NCBI GenBank assembly: GCA_018296165.2
Contig: JACKQL020000008.1
Location: forward strand, 1,178,001 to 1,242,000
DNA: 64,000 nucleotides
Direction of reading: 5' to 3'
DNA from: Termitomyces sp. T153
Lineage: Eukaryota; Basidiomycota; Agaricomycetes; Agaricales; Lyophyllaceae
Positions 24,663 to 35,045 of the stretch are shown in pieces; the first letter of the stretch is position 1; every line of letters begins with the position of its first letter. The position numbers and the translations under genes were made by a program. The notes under the pieces were generated by a model. The model was not told the origin of the DNA, searched no databases, and was given only the letters and a program-made list of their open reading frames with translations.

Positions 24663-25543
24663 AGGTCAAAAGAAAAATCATAGAGATACACAATCGACGC
24701 ACTCATCAGAGGGGGTAAAGCACTTGGCACTCACGCGCTGATGACGAGCTTTGAGGGAGGTCTGCTCCGTTGCTGCCACCAGAAAACCGCTCTGGGGTCC
24801 TTGACTCATCGTCAGTGTCCAAAGAGAGCGAGTGGCACCAAGCAGGGAAATGAAAAAGTTGAGGACACGGCGAGATGAAGTGATAGCGTTTAAAGCGCCG
24901 GCGTCAGTTTAAGATTCCGCATTAGGGCAACTTCGGGTGGCTATGTATAAAGAGATATCGATGCCTCGTGCTGATCAGAAATTTTCTCATGTCGAGTTGC
25001 TTCCGAAGTACCAGGTTGGTGCCCTCTGTTGACAAACAAGCCAGACTCGGCGAGGGAGGCAAACGAGGCAGGTAGAATTGACTCGGATTGAATTCTCGAC
25101 GTTGTGATCAGGGGGCCAACACGTGTCACTACGAAGGTAGAGATACGCATGGATCGTGCACAGCATTTAAGGAGGATATGCCGATGTCTGATTTTGTCAG
25201 ATGTTACATACAGACGCAGTAGTTAGACGTTGAAGGACACAAGTCTGTCCTTGGGCTCGGGAAAGTCAAGTCACATGACAAATTAGTCAGATCACTTGAT
25301 CTGGGTTGCGTTGACGCGTCATACTTGACGCTGGAAACCGTCAGTTTGACGGTCGCGTCCAGTCGACACCAGTATGTAAAGGTTCGAAAAAAATAGCGCC
25401 AGCTACCCATGTGGCCCATAGTACGTTCCTCATTCATTCCGTTCCTCGAATCCTCCCTTGTGAAGGACGGATTCGGGAAAACTTCACGTCTGACAGATAT
25501 CTGAACATGGAATGGACATATTACTATCTTATACATAGACGGA
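24663..25543. other. Between BAG genes B and C
   Basis: This is the likely promoter of gene B plus the 3' flank of gene C. Minus-strand frames at 24941-25150 and 25204-25767 overlap or lack domain signals and are not called. Confidence 0.35.
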
Positions 25544-26408
25544 TTATAAATTTTCTCGTTGGGACGGGTCAGAAGGGATATCAGGAACAGCAATAGTAGG
25601 ACCCAAGTGTGCTGTGCTTGCTTGCTTAGAAAGAGCAGCCCACCAAACATCGTGAACTCTTTTCTCAAGATTCGCCATAGTCTCCTCGATGCGATTTGCG
25701 ATATTATTCTTGCGAGCCTCGATACAGTTGTTCCCATCAACCTCCAAAAAGGCCAACTCTTGTTCAAGAGAGTTTAACAGGTTCCCTAAGGCGATCACAG
25801 GCGAGTTTCGCGTTGTGAAGGAAAGATGGGTCAAGGGGCCATTTCGGGAGTAGTAATATAGGTATGGGGGGTGCATGTGGGTAGAAATGAAATCGAGGTG
25901 GTCAGGCATCCGAAATTTGGACAGGATATCGTCCAGTCGGTCTTCCATGTTGCGAAGTGTCTGCACCGCCTGGCTGATTTCCTGGGTTCCTAGGGAGGAA
26001 AAAGAGGAGATGGATGAACTGTCACTCCTTGTCGAGCTTGTTGAAGTATGACTACTTGGGGAAGGGGAACTTGTCGAGGAGGATGAAGTTGTCCAAGAAA
26101 CTCTTGTCGAGGAACTTGCCCGCGTAGAACTCGTTCCTTTGGTCATCGTTTCCTTTTGTTTCGTGACACGCTGCTGTGCGAGACGTGCCGCTTGTTGACT
26201 GGCAGAGCTCATCTTAGTCTGAGGATATTGTGAGTGCTAAATCCCCTACATAGAACCCTTCTCTTACCGGAGGAGGAACGACAGGTTTCCCTGAGAAAGA
26301 TTTAGAAAATCGAGTGGACTGTCCTGCTGGAAAAGCATGGGCAAAGAAACTCGGTGGGATTGCAATGTATTTGGTGCTAGTGGCACGAAATATTGGGCTA
26401 TGCGTCAT
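25544..26408 (-). CDS. BAG-domain protein C
   Basis: Two exons, 26268-26408 and 25544-26218, sum to 816 nt (271 aa), with a 49-nt intron. The N-terminal exon reads MTHSPIFRATSTKYIAIPP. A serine/threonine-rich stretch (STSSPSPSSHTSTSSTRSD) leads into SSLGTQEISQAV, then FRMPDHLDF and the BAG-like region LLNSLEQELAFLEVDGNN plus ARKNNIANRIEETMANLEK. It lacks the extra C-terminal exon found in genes A and B, so it may be a shortened paralogue. An upstream non-coding or coding exon before 26408 is possible because a GT-AG intron-like sequence precedes it. Confidence 0.6.
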
Positions 26409-27819
26409 CTTGAGCGGAAAGCAATCTTGGGAGCAAGATAGGAAAGGATCAAGAGCTGTAGAGGCTGACACAGACTAACCTCACAACGCATAAGCCCTTC
26501 CTCTTCTGAAGATTGCCGAAACTCGTTATTGTTTGTGTTGACAACCATAATACATGGTACTTTGTATCCTGACGTGCGAGGAGATGGTCAAAGATGAGCA
26601 TCAAGCCCGGTCTCCAATTGTTCTAGTTCTGGTAGATGCAAGGACGCTTTCGCACTCAAGGCATTTCGTGGTAACATCATGATACAGAAGATGATAGACC
26701 GACATTATGAACATTCTCGAAACACAATCTGAAACCATCGAGATTAAGGCAACATAAAGGGCAAGAGAGGTCTGAAGTTGGTTCGAAGAGTAGAATCAGT
26801 CAAAGTTTGTGATAGCGTCCAAGTGAGCCTTGTTACTGGTTTCTACGTGCACGGATCCATCATCCGAGATCTCGAGTTCATGCGGTAGCAAGTTGAAATT
26901 TGTTTTCGAAGACAAGCCGGTTGCCGAACGTTGGGTGAGAGTCCGTCACTCTTTTCGAGGTCACATAATGGACGTGGTCGTAGCAAATTCCAGAAAAACG
27001 GAGGACACGCGACCGAGCCTCATGATGCAACTACTTCGCACACGCGTGGTAGTATAAGGCAGTTCTTAGGCCGAAATCTCTTCTGTATCAAAATGGATGG
27101 TCCGAGATTTCTTGGAAGTGTATTTTGGTATAACTCGGTACTCGTGGACGAGATAGATATTTAATTGATTAATACATAGTTCAATTGCTCGCCGTTTAGT
27201 GGTGATCTCAGGTACATTGTAGTAGAGGAACAACCCTCGCATTAATGATTCTATGCTGGTAGTATAATATTCCAGACTTGTTATCGATGGACAAAGGTTC
27301 AGACAAAACTGGTATATCTATGATGCAGTGGCTGTTCTAGATGGGTGAGGTCAGTCCTCGTGGGTCGAGAAGCTATCTGAAGACCAATCCACAGGTACTG
27401 GATATGCTTTAAAGGGTGTGTCCGTCGGAATTCCGAGACGACTCTTGCCCCTTTCCCAACATTATTCTTCTGCCTCAGATCACGAAAGACTCCTATGCCA
27501 TGGTCGACGATCACTGGCATGTTCCAATTGGGCTCGATCCGGAATCTTCATACTAGGGCGTGCTGCAGGCACGTTGCTCATATTACTTCCAGCCCTTGGA
27601 CGAAATTCTCGCCCACATCCCGCCTGTCTGACTACCAGCTGCAACAGGCAAGCGACAGTCTCGCCTTAGTCGCAAATGATCATTTTCAAGAAAGCGATGT
27701 CATTAGCCGTCATTAGCGACATCTGTAACATATACAAGATATCAAGCGCCTGTGATGAAGGTAAGGTATGTCAAGAATAATCCATAAAGCGAATAGACAA
27801 GAGTTCAAGGATAAATACT
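26409..27819. other. Intergenic, no gene seen
   Basis: This lies upstream of BAG gene C and downstream of the large gene ending at 27820. Open frames on both strands are short and overlapping. Confidence 0.4.
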
Positions 27820-30800
27820 TTATTTTCTTCCCTTACCCTTCCCCTTTTTCCCCTTCTGATTCTGATTGCTAGTCTTAACTGCAGGTTCTGTTTTTTCTGG
27901 TGCGGCTGCCGTCTTCGCAGGCATCGACACAGGTGCAGCGTTCGACGAGGCAAGTGTACCCTCGAAGGCTGGCGCAGCCTTCGGCGGAGTTGTCGACGAG
28001 GTAGCTGCCGACTGCGGAGCTGATTGAAGTTTCACAGTCTCAGGGTTCTGAGCTCCCCATACACTCTGCTTTGTCGGCAGGCCAGATGAGGTCGCTACCG
28101 GTTTTGTTCTGTTCGATATATCTGCACCGAAGGAGCCAAATTCCAAGTCCATATCATCCAACTTCCCATTCTTGAGACCTTCGGTCATCTTGTTCATCCA
28201 CTCCTCTGTCATATCACTTGGCGGGGACGTTGGTGCTGTCGACGGCGTTGGCATTGTTGATCTTGGGCTGTTATCCCAGTCATTATCTTCATCGAGTTCC
28301 TCGCCATAATCAATGACGTCTGAGTATGCCTCTGGCGGACGTATCGGTTTTGGCACAGCGACATCGAGGATGAATCTTGAGTTGTACGGCAGCGCCCCAA
28401 CTTGAGCATCACGTCCGCCTGGGCCATCTTCGTCAGGTTCTTCTTCGACAGTCGGGTGCTTCGTGTACGACGAACGCATCCTGGTATTTCCTTGTGAGAA
28501 CCTCTGTTGGATGTCGGACATGTAGCCGCCCGGCATTGTCATTGAATGCTTGGCCGTCGACTGGGCGTTGTCATTCCATTTGCTACTCCCGTTGGGCGTC
28601 CAGTACTTATTCGAAGACTGTGCAGGTGCTGAAGGCTGTTGGTGGGCCATGTCCGCCACGGAGTGTTCGAGGTTCAGTGCTCCACTCCAAGATGACTTGG
28701 AGGAGTGTGACCACTTCCGTGCAGGTGGTGCAGGTGGTTGATCGAAGTGATTCACACTAGAATCACCCACGCCGGAGAGGGATCCCTTGAGTCTTTCCAT
28801 TCTCTGCCATGGAGTTTCCTCTGGGACAGAATGACCCTCTGCAACAGATTGATTTTGAAGCTTTGCCATGGCCGCTGCCCAAAATTCCTCCTCCACGTCT
28901 TCAGCCTTGGGAACGTTGCCAAAGGTATTGACCGGCGGTACGCGTTCAGTAAAAGCGGAAGATTGCACTTTCGACTTCATCTTCTGCTGCGGCCACAGAC
29001 TCAGTTCAGAGTCTGGAGGAGATTGGTTGGTTGCCGCGACAGTGGGACCATTACCCTGTATGCCACGACCCCACGTGTTTCCTTCCTTCATCTTTTGCTT
29101 GGGATGTGAGAGTTCGGTGTTCTGCTTGTGCATCATCATGCCCCACTGGGGATCTTCCTGTGATACCGTTGTCGCATGGATATTTCCCCACCCTTCATCA
29201 TCATCGAAACGCAGATGTCTAGCTGGGAGCTTGACCTGCCTCGACAGCATATCCTGTCCGTTCGTCTTCCTTGAGGCAGGCCTAAATGCAGACGCTACCC
29301 CAGGGCGTGGCGTCGAGGACATCTCATCGTCAGCTTGGAGATGCGCATGTCGCGACTGCAGGATGTCTCTCGCCGATACCATGCCAGCGAAGCCTCTAGC
29401 ATTGGTATTGGTGGTAGGTGTCGTAGGGGACTCTGCTGCAGCGTCATAGTCGAAAAGGCCGAAATGACGGCCCTTGAGGTTTTTGACAGGGTTTTTGTCG
29501 GGACCGAAGCCTGTTGCGGACTTGTGGTGGTCGATGTTGAGCTCGACGTCAGAGTTGGGTTTGACAACGGAAGAGAGAGAAGTGTGTTTACGAGAAGGAG
29601 GATCAGAAAGAGCTTTTTTGAGTAGCGATGTGGCAGATGGTTTTTCGCCCCAGCTCTTCTCCCCCCAGCCAGCAGGAATCGGAGGAACAGGAGTGGAGTT
29701 CTGCGCCGAAATTCTATCAAAGTCGAATAACTTGCCACTGACTTCGGGAGAATGATCAAACCACGAATTAGAGTCTGAGTTCACTTGGGTTCGAGCAGAT
29801 GCTGTGACGGGAGGGAACGAGGTGTGTTTTGTTTTCCAGCCCGACGAGGACGAGGATGCATTGGACTGTGGTTGCTTATGAGTACGAACGATGTCAGAGT
29901 GATTGAGGAGAGCAGAGGCAGGAACGTCCACGTGAGAGTCGAGGCGCAATGTACTCCTGAATTGATCTTCGCCAGGCGACGGGGACGATCCAAGTGCGAA
30001 CGCCTTCTTCTCGACATCAAAATGGACTGAGTGGCTTGTGTCAAACAGACTCTCCCAGTCTGACTGATGATGAGCGTTCGCAACGCGAGGATCCCGTGCA
30101 TGCTCGCGCAAGGTGGAACGTTTATTGATCATTTCTTGGCGTTTCTTACGCTCTGCAACGACCAGCTCTTGACGTTCTCTTTCTTTCTTGTCCCGCAGCT
30201 CCTCCAATCGCTTTTCATGCTTGGAAATCCTTGCCTCATATTCTGAATCATCCCAAGACGAGTCCCTTGACATACGTTCGTTTTGAATCGTTATAGCGAG
30301 CTCGACATCAGCTCGCGCGGCCGCCAAGTGGAACTCCCAGATTTTATCGATGCGAGTTTGCATCCGGAACATTGTGAAGTCGTCCTCGTCACTACTCTCC
30401 TCTGAGCTAACCAGGTGGGGACCAACGTATGCTGGGCCACGCACACGTGCTTTACCTTTCCGGTTGGTATCCGGTGGGCGTTTTGGAGGTTCCATATGCG
30501 TCTCGAGCATTGAAGAAGAAAGAGAAGGGGCTTGAAGGAATTCATAGGCACTAGAGCCTGAAGAGGAAAGGTGGTCCGGGCTGGCATTCTGCGAGCTGTG
30601 AGTAGAGGATTTAGAACGGACGCCACAAACATTTGAGGGCATCCAGTATTCGTTTTCAAACTCATCGGTGGTCTGCAAAGATGAGTTGTTGATAGTGTGC
30701 CTGACCGTTGATGAAAAGACACTTACCAGCTGGAATGAATTCACATCGTCTGCTTCGTCATCATCGGTGGAAAGGCTGCTAGGGTCTACAAATTTGCTCG

Positions 30801-31281
30801 ACGAGGTCGAAGAAGAGGAATTGAATTGACGAGCGGCCGACGTCATTGGTGGCGCGGGATTGTACACCGGAGGGCTTTGGGGCTGTGTATACACGTTTTG
30901 CACGGGCGGAGGTAACCTGTCAATGGCATTCTCTGTCTGAAATAACCTCGCAATCCTCTCGCCCTCCTCATCTGTTCTTGTACCCCAGGAGTCAACGCCA
31001 AGGCCTGCTTTCTCCATCCACTCGTGCCACACAACCAACAGCATGTTGGTATGTTCTTCCGCGGCTGCTTCCAGCTGTTGTTTTGTATCGTTGTCGACGG
31101 CATCATTTGAATCTTGAGAAGGCAACAGCTTCTTCCTCTTCGCAGTCTGTTTATAGAAAATATTTGCTCTTCGACGTTCTAAGAGTTTTCGCTGGCTTTG
31201 TGCCCATTTTTCGAATTCGTCCCATAGGACTCGAACACGCTGGTCATCATTGAGAGAGGGAGAATGATCTAATGGAGGCAT
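27820..31281 (-). CDS. Large, mostly disordered conserved-looking hypothetical protein
   Basis: The reading frame is open for 1,153 codons. A 54-nt GTAAGT...TTGCAG sequence at 30673-30726 looks like an intron whose length is a multiple of three, so the real protein is probably 1,135 aa. The N-terminal 120 residues are ordered and helical (VRVLWDEFEKWAQSQRKLLE, VVWHEWMEKAGLG). A charged coiled-coil candidate follows near residues 325-395 (EKRLEELRDKKERERQELVV). The rest is Ser/Pro/Gln-rich and low in complexity, with Trp-Gly motifs (GWGEKSWGEK, SVWGAQ), and the C-terminus is strongly basic (QKGKKGKGKGRK). I do not recognise the family; an RNA- or translation-related scaffold is possible but unproven. 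Coding-like frames on the opposite strand are shadows. Confidence 0.75.
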   Translation of the reverse strand: MPPLDHSPSLNDDQRVRVLWDEFEKWAQSQRKLLERRRANIFYKQTAKRKKLLPSQDSNDAVDNDTKQQLEAAAEEHTNMLLVVWHEWMEKAGLGVDSWGTRTDEEGERIARLFQTENAIDRLPPPVQNVYTQPQSPPVYNPAPPMTSAARQFNSSSSTSSSKFVDPSSLSTDDDEADDVNSFQLVSVFSSTVRHTINNSSLQTTDEFENEYWMPSNVCGVRSKSSTHSSQNASPDHLSSSGSSAYEFLQAPSLSSSMLETHMEPPKRPPDTNRKGKARVRGPAYVGPHLVSSEESSDEDDFTMFRMQTRIDKIWEFHLAAARADVELAITIQNERMSRDSSWDDSEYEARISKHEKRLEELRDKKERERQELVVAERKKRQEMINKRSTLREHARDPRVANAHHQSDWESLFDTSHSVHFDVEKKAFALGSSPSPGEDQFRSTLRLDSHVDVPASALLNHSDIVRTHKQPQSNASSSSSGWKTKHTSFPPVTASARTQVNSDSNSWFDHSPEVSGKLFDFDRISAQNSTPVPPIPAGWGEKSWGEKPSATSLLKKALSDPPSRKHTSLSSVVKPNSDVELNIDHHKSATGFGPDKNPVKNLKGRHFGLFDYDAAAESPTTPTTNTNARGFAGMVSARDILQSRHAHLQADDEMSSTPRPGVASAFRPASRKTNGQDMLSRQVKLPARHLRFDDDEGWGNIHATTVSQEDPQWGMMMHKQNTELSHPKQKMKEGNTWGRGIQGNGPTVAATNQSPPDSELSLWPQQKMKSKVQSSAFTERVPPVNTFGNVPKAEDVEEEFWAAAMAKLQNQSVAEGHSVPEETPWQRMERLKGSLSGVGDSSVNHFDQPPAPPARKWSHSSKSSWSGALNLEHSVADMAHQQPSAPAQSSNKYWTPNGSSKWNDNAQSTAKHSMTMPGGYMSDIQQRFSQGNTRMRSSYTKHPTVEEEPDEDGPGGRDAQVGALPYNSRFILDVAVPKPIRPPEAYSDVIDYGEELDEDNDWDNSPRSTMPTPSTAPTSPPSDMTEEWMNKMTEGLKNGKLDDMDLEFGSFGADISNRTKPVATSSGLPTKQSVWGAQNPETVKLQSAPQSAATSSTTPPKAAPAFEGTLASSNAAPVSMPAKTAAAPEKTEPAVKTSNQNQKGKKGKGKGRK

Positions 31282-31859
31282 AAGTGGTAGTTGTCGCTAG
31301 AGGAGGGCGTGAAAAGTTGCAAGATGACTCGAGTGTACAGAGATATTTCCGATTTTTCAAGGTTGTGAGATGAAACAAGAGATGGGAATTAAACAGGCGC
31401 CTCGTGTTTCTGACGGTGTGCCGATTTGATTGTAATCGCAGAATCAGCGATGTACCTGCCCTTTCCGGGTCTTCCCCGCAGTCGAGCCGTGCTGTTGAGC
31501 TTGGACCGGGCAAGAGGGCATGAAACCACTAGCCGGAAGTATGAAGTCTGGTCCGTTCGGAAGGTGGGCAAGGGTTGATCATAGATGATAACGACGGACC
31601 CTGCACCCAGGTCTTCCGCAAATGGCATCACCTTTGTCACTTGATCCATTGGCACGAGGCAAGCGTCGGTCTATCCCGCGCCCTTTGCCCAACCCCCAAC
31701 CTTCTCTCTTCTACCTGTCCAGTACGGAAGTTGTCGCCCAAGCTTACTATGACAAGCTTCTTGTGGTCCATGGAGGTCCTCTGCGGCCTCTGCCCGAGCT
31801 AAAATATTTTTACGCACATTTCTGAACGCCATGTCTAGATGTACGTACTGAGATTATCC
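31282..31859. other. Upstream region of the large gene, with a small plus-strand frame
   Basis: This holds the promoter of the minus-strand gene. A 67-codon plus-strand frame at 31622-31825 (contains EVVAQAYYDKLLVVHGG) stops just before the repeat that begins at about 31860. It could be the first exon of a gene destroyed by the repeat insertion, but this is not provable here. Confidence 0.3.
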
Positions 31860-33130
31860 ATGCGTCCAATGTTGCTGTCGAATCTTTCGACATTCCGATC
31901 CGTGTCCAACCTAGGCAAGCGCGCCCATTTCGTGTCCAACCAATCGGCGGAGGATGATTAATCTATAATTAATGATTGGTCATCTAGCATCTCAAGCCTT
32001 TACGGCCGAGAGCTATATTGGATATCTCGTACCTCAGTTCATTACGAAGAAATCCCTTGTGGCTTGAATTACTTCTTTGCTTACGAGAGTATAATCATGT
32101 TCGATGAAGCCATATGGTCATCGATGTCATGAATGGTATTGCTTGTCGTCCTGATAGATGTCCGAGGGCAGAACACGGCTTTCAATAGTACTGCTTTCTA
32201 TGGCTGAAGCACTCAATAACTTCCATCGATGACGGTATCAAACGGTCCGGGCACCGTGAATCCCTTCTTTATCAAGCAACCCCCGCGACACAAAATCCTT
32301 CGTTTCAAGGTTCTGCTATCGGTTGCATTGTCGCACCATGGTTTGATTCGTCTCTTCTCTTGACCTTTTCCTCCCGATCGAACCCCTCTCTGTCCTAAGT
32401 TTATCCTCGTCATTTGTGCTTCCATGTCTTTCCCTGTCAAGAGACCCATCTAGCGAACCGGAGATAACTGGAGTTTCTATCTGCCCAACCTTTGTTTGTG
32501 TTTTAATTTGCGCCCATAATCATGGTTTGTTGATACCTTTTTCGAATGTGGACCATCGACGCTTCGTTACGACAGCTTCATTGACTGTTATGTGTTCCCC
32601 ATCGTGGTGAACCATCATGGCCATGATTAATGAATAAAATGAAGATCTTGTGTGTAAGCATCAGGATTTGGAGTGTGTTGTCTCATGAAACACTTACTTG
32701 AATCACGCACCCTTACGTCTATTCCGAGCAGTGATCTCCTGGCGACTTATATTTTCTTCATCTTGTTCGATTATCGTGATCGTAACCATTGTTGCGAAGG
32801 GATATATCATTTTGCCTCTAAACAGAATCTGGAGCATGTCGAACTGTTGGACAGTCATGCGGATATGATGTTCGCCAGTATCCAAAGCAATGTATTACCC
32901 TTCATTGGAACCTTGTGATCCGGTGCAAGATGGAAAATCAAGTCTGTAAACATATTTCACATATGCATATCAACGACGATGGCATTTTTTGTCGGAGCTT
33001 GTGTTGGATGATCAGGACTGCAGAGACACTCAGAACATTTCAAACCCTGTCGCCCTCGTTTGATATGTTCTAGAATTGAGGCTCACTCTCGTGCCCTATT
33101 GGGATTAAAGGTCCAAAAACAGCGATCTCA
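31860..33130 (+). repeat. Diverged copy of the Q-APH module tail
   Basis: Segments at about 31,870-32,000 match about 60,070-60,150 (shared ccaatcggcggaggatgat). Segments from about 32,100 to 33,130 follow 62,720-63,960 in order: gccatatgg...catcgatg, acttccatcgatgacggtat, cacgcacccttacgtc, and gttgcgaagggatat. The similarity is clear but with many substitutions and indels. No gene is encoded. Confidence 0.65.
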
Positions 33131-33699
33131 AGAATGGGTATCTTGATATGTGTGATAGACAGATTGCCAATTTTTGTTCATGTTCTGATTCGTGTCCAAC
33201 CCTGGAAAACGCTCATTTCATGTCCACAACCGGTAGAGGATGTCAGGGTCACTGTCATGTACCGGGAAGAGCAAATTCCAGTCTTTTTTCTGTAGCTAGT
33301 CTTCTCACGTGTGGACTTCAAATTCCCAAGGCTTGATTGATATCTTATTTACAGCTTTGCATTCTTTACTGGTTTTTTCGCGTTCCGATTCATGTCCGAT
33401 TCAATCACAGGTGTTGCGTTTTCCGCTTCCGAATCTTCCTTTGTCACGCCTTCATCCGTCCAACAATTAAAACAAAATGTTCAAGTTCTCTTCTGACTCA
33501 CCGAATGGACATATGCACCCACAATAAAGATGAGAATAATCACCAACCTGTACAAGTCTAAGCATCCCATGACCGATGAGAATATCACCAACCTCTACAA
33601 GTCTAAGCGCCCCATGACCATTCCCTGCTCGGCTCAACGGAATTCATCCCCATTATAAACCATCGAATTGAACCCCCCAAAATTTATCTTACCTTCGCA

Positions 33700-34064
33700 A
33701 TGTAGTTTCAGCCCAAATTTCACACCATTAAGCGACGCGAATGCCAATCATGAACACATAAACATTACCAATTTGCAAGTTGACTCTATCCCTTCCACTG
33801 TTAGTGGCCAATCTGTTATTCACTGGTGGGCATGATTTGCTTTTACCTTGAGTCTAGACGGCAGCCTTGATTGATTGTCCATAGGAGACTTATTGCATGC
33901 TTCAGTGTGCCATTGGGCCACAGCATAAATTTGAAGAACTCACTTATAATAGACCTTATTGGGAACCCAGAAGAATATTTGTCAGGTCACCATTGTGTAA
34001 GTTCCTTGGATATCTACCATTTTTCCCTCCAATTGCTAGAATAGGGCAATGATAAGAGAGTATG
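33700..34064 (+). pseudogene. Gene Q relic, copy a, truncated at 34,064
   Basis: This aligns with exon 1-2 and the following intron of the intact gene at 60,467. The second codon is a stop (ATG TAG), where the intact copy has ATG AAC. The block including attgcatgcttcagtgtgcc and caggtcaccattgtgtaag corresponds to exon 2 and its donor. It breaks off where the LTR-like element starts. The flanking upstream DNA (about 33,140-33,699) also matches the upstream region of the intact copy. Confidence 0.7.
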
Positions 34065-34690
34065 TGTTATGACCCATTCCCAGAACCCCGGACTTTGTTC
34101 CCAGCCACCTCACTCCCCTGGAGTTCCCCCCCCAACTCCCCCTTTGACTCCCCCAACCTTTGTTCACCCACAACACCCACTATGGGTAACTCCAATGCTT
34201 CTCTGGCAAACCCTGATGGCCCCTTGGCTACCTTCAATGCCTTCCCTGCAGCCTTTGATGCTTCCCCTGCCTCTCCTGAGCTGGGACCCTCCCCCACTGT
34301 TCCTGACACCAGCATGCATCACCAGTTTTTCATCCTGACTTACCTGACCAGCTCTGGAGCATCACAAAGACCCCAGGACAGCCTGCAATCCCCAACTGAT
34401 CCCATAGTATATCACTGTGGCCTGCCCACCTGCCAGCTCTGCATGACCCCAACAAGCTTCACCACCAGACCTGCTATCCCCAGAGCTGTCTTATAAGTTG
34501 TAGAGTAGCATCCTGTACTATAGTCTTGATATTGCTTAATGTTACCTATGTTCTGATCATTTCTCTCTTGTGTTTTGTGTTCCATGTTATGTTTTCCCTT
34601 CCCTCAGTCTCCTGGTCTTATCTCAGTCTCCCAGTCTTGTCTCTATCTCTGTTACTATATTGTTATCATTTTGTATCTGTAAGAGCAACC
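34065..34690 (+). repeat. LTR-like sequence related to the 984-bp solo LTR
   Basis: It starts TGTTATGACCC. In the same order it shares with the reverse complement of the 43,663-44,646 LTR the words cttctctggcaaaccctgat, ccccaactgatcccat, cttataagttgtag and tagtcttgatattg. CG in the solo LTR is mostly TG or CA here. Its TATA-like region points to the plus strand, opposite to the gypsy pol that follows, so it is probably not the 3' LTR of that pol. The right limit is uncertain. Confidence 0.55.
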
Positions 34691-34830
34691 TCTGGGGCAG
34701 TGGATTGGAGTCATGCAGCTAGCAGAGGGGAATCCAAAGTATATTAGCAAGTAGATGACAATACAATCAGTAACTAATCCCCTAACAGAGGGGAATCCAA
34801 AGAGAACAAGTCTAAGGATCCCTGCTGCTC
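34691..34830 (+). repeat. Paired repeat with internal duplication, left copy
   Basis: This matches 40,441-40,612. Within it, gcagaggggaatccaaag-like words occur twice about 63 bp apart (34,724 and 34,787), and aacaagtctaaggatccc follows. It may be the region after an LTR, including a primer-binding area, of a lost element, but the tRNA partner is unclear. Confidence 0.45.
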
Positions 34831-35045
34831 AGTGCAGCACATCAGTGGGTGGTGGAGGCATGGGAACTACTGTACAGAAAGCCAGAGCTAGTCCTAACCC
34901 TAGGATGAGGATTGGTGAGGTAATATGGAGAGCTCTGCAGTTATCCAGAGATCTCTGTGGCTCTGGAACAAGCCCCAGAGATGTCAAACAAGCTGCAGAA
35001 ATGCTGGAGCAGGTTGTGGAGGTCAAAAATGGAAGTCCCCTGACA

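Noticed and set aside
28377..31253. Several plus-strand frames of 60-193 codons
   Set aside because: All lie antisense to the 1,153-codon gene and show no domain or splice support.
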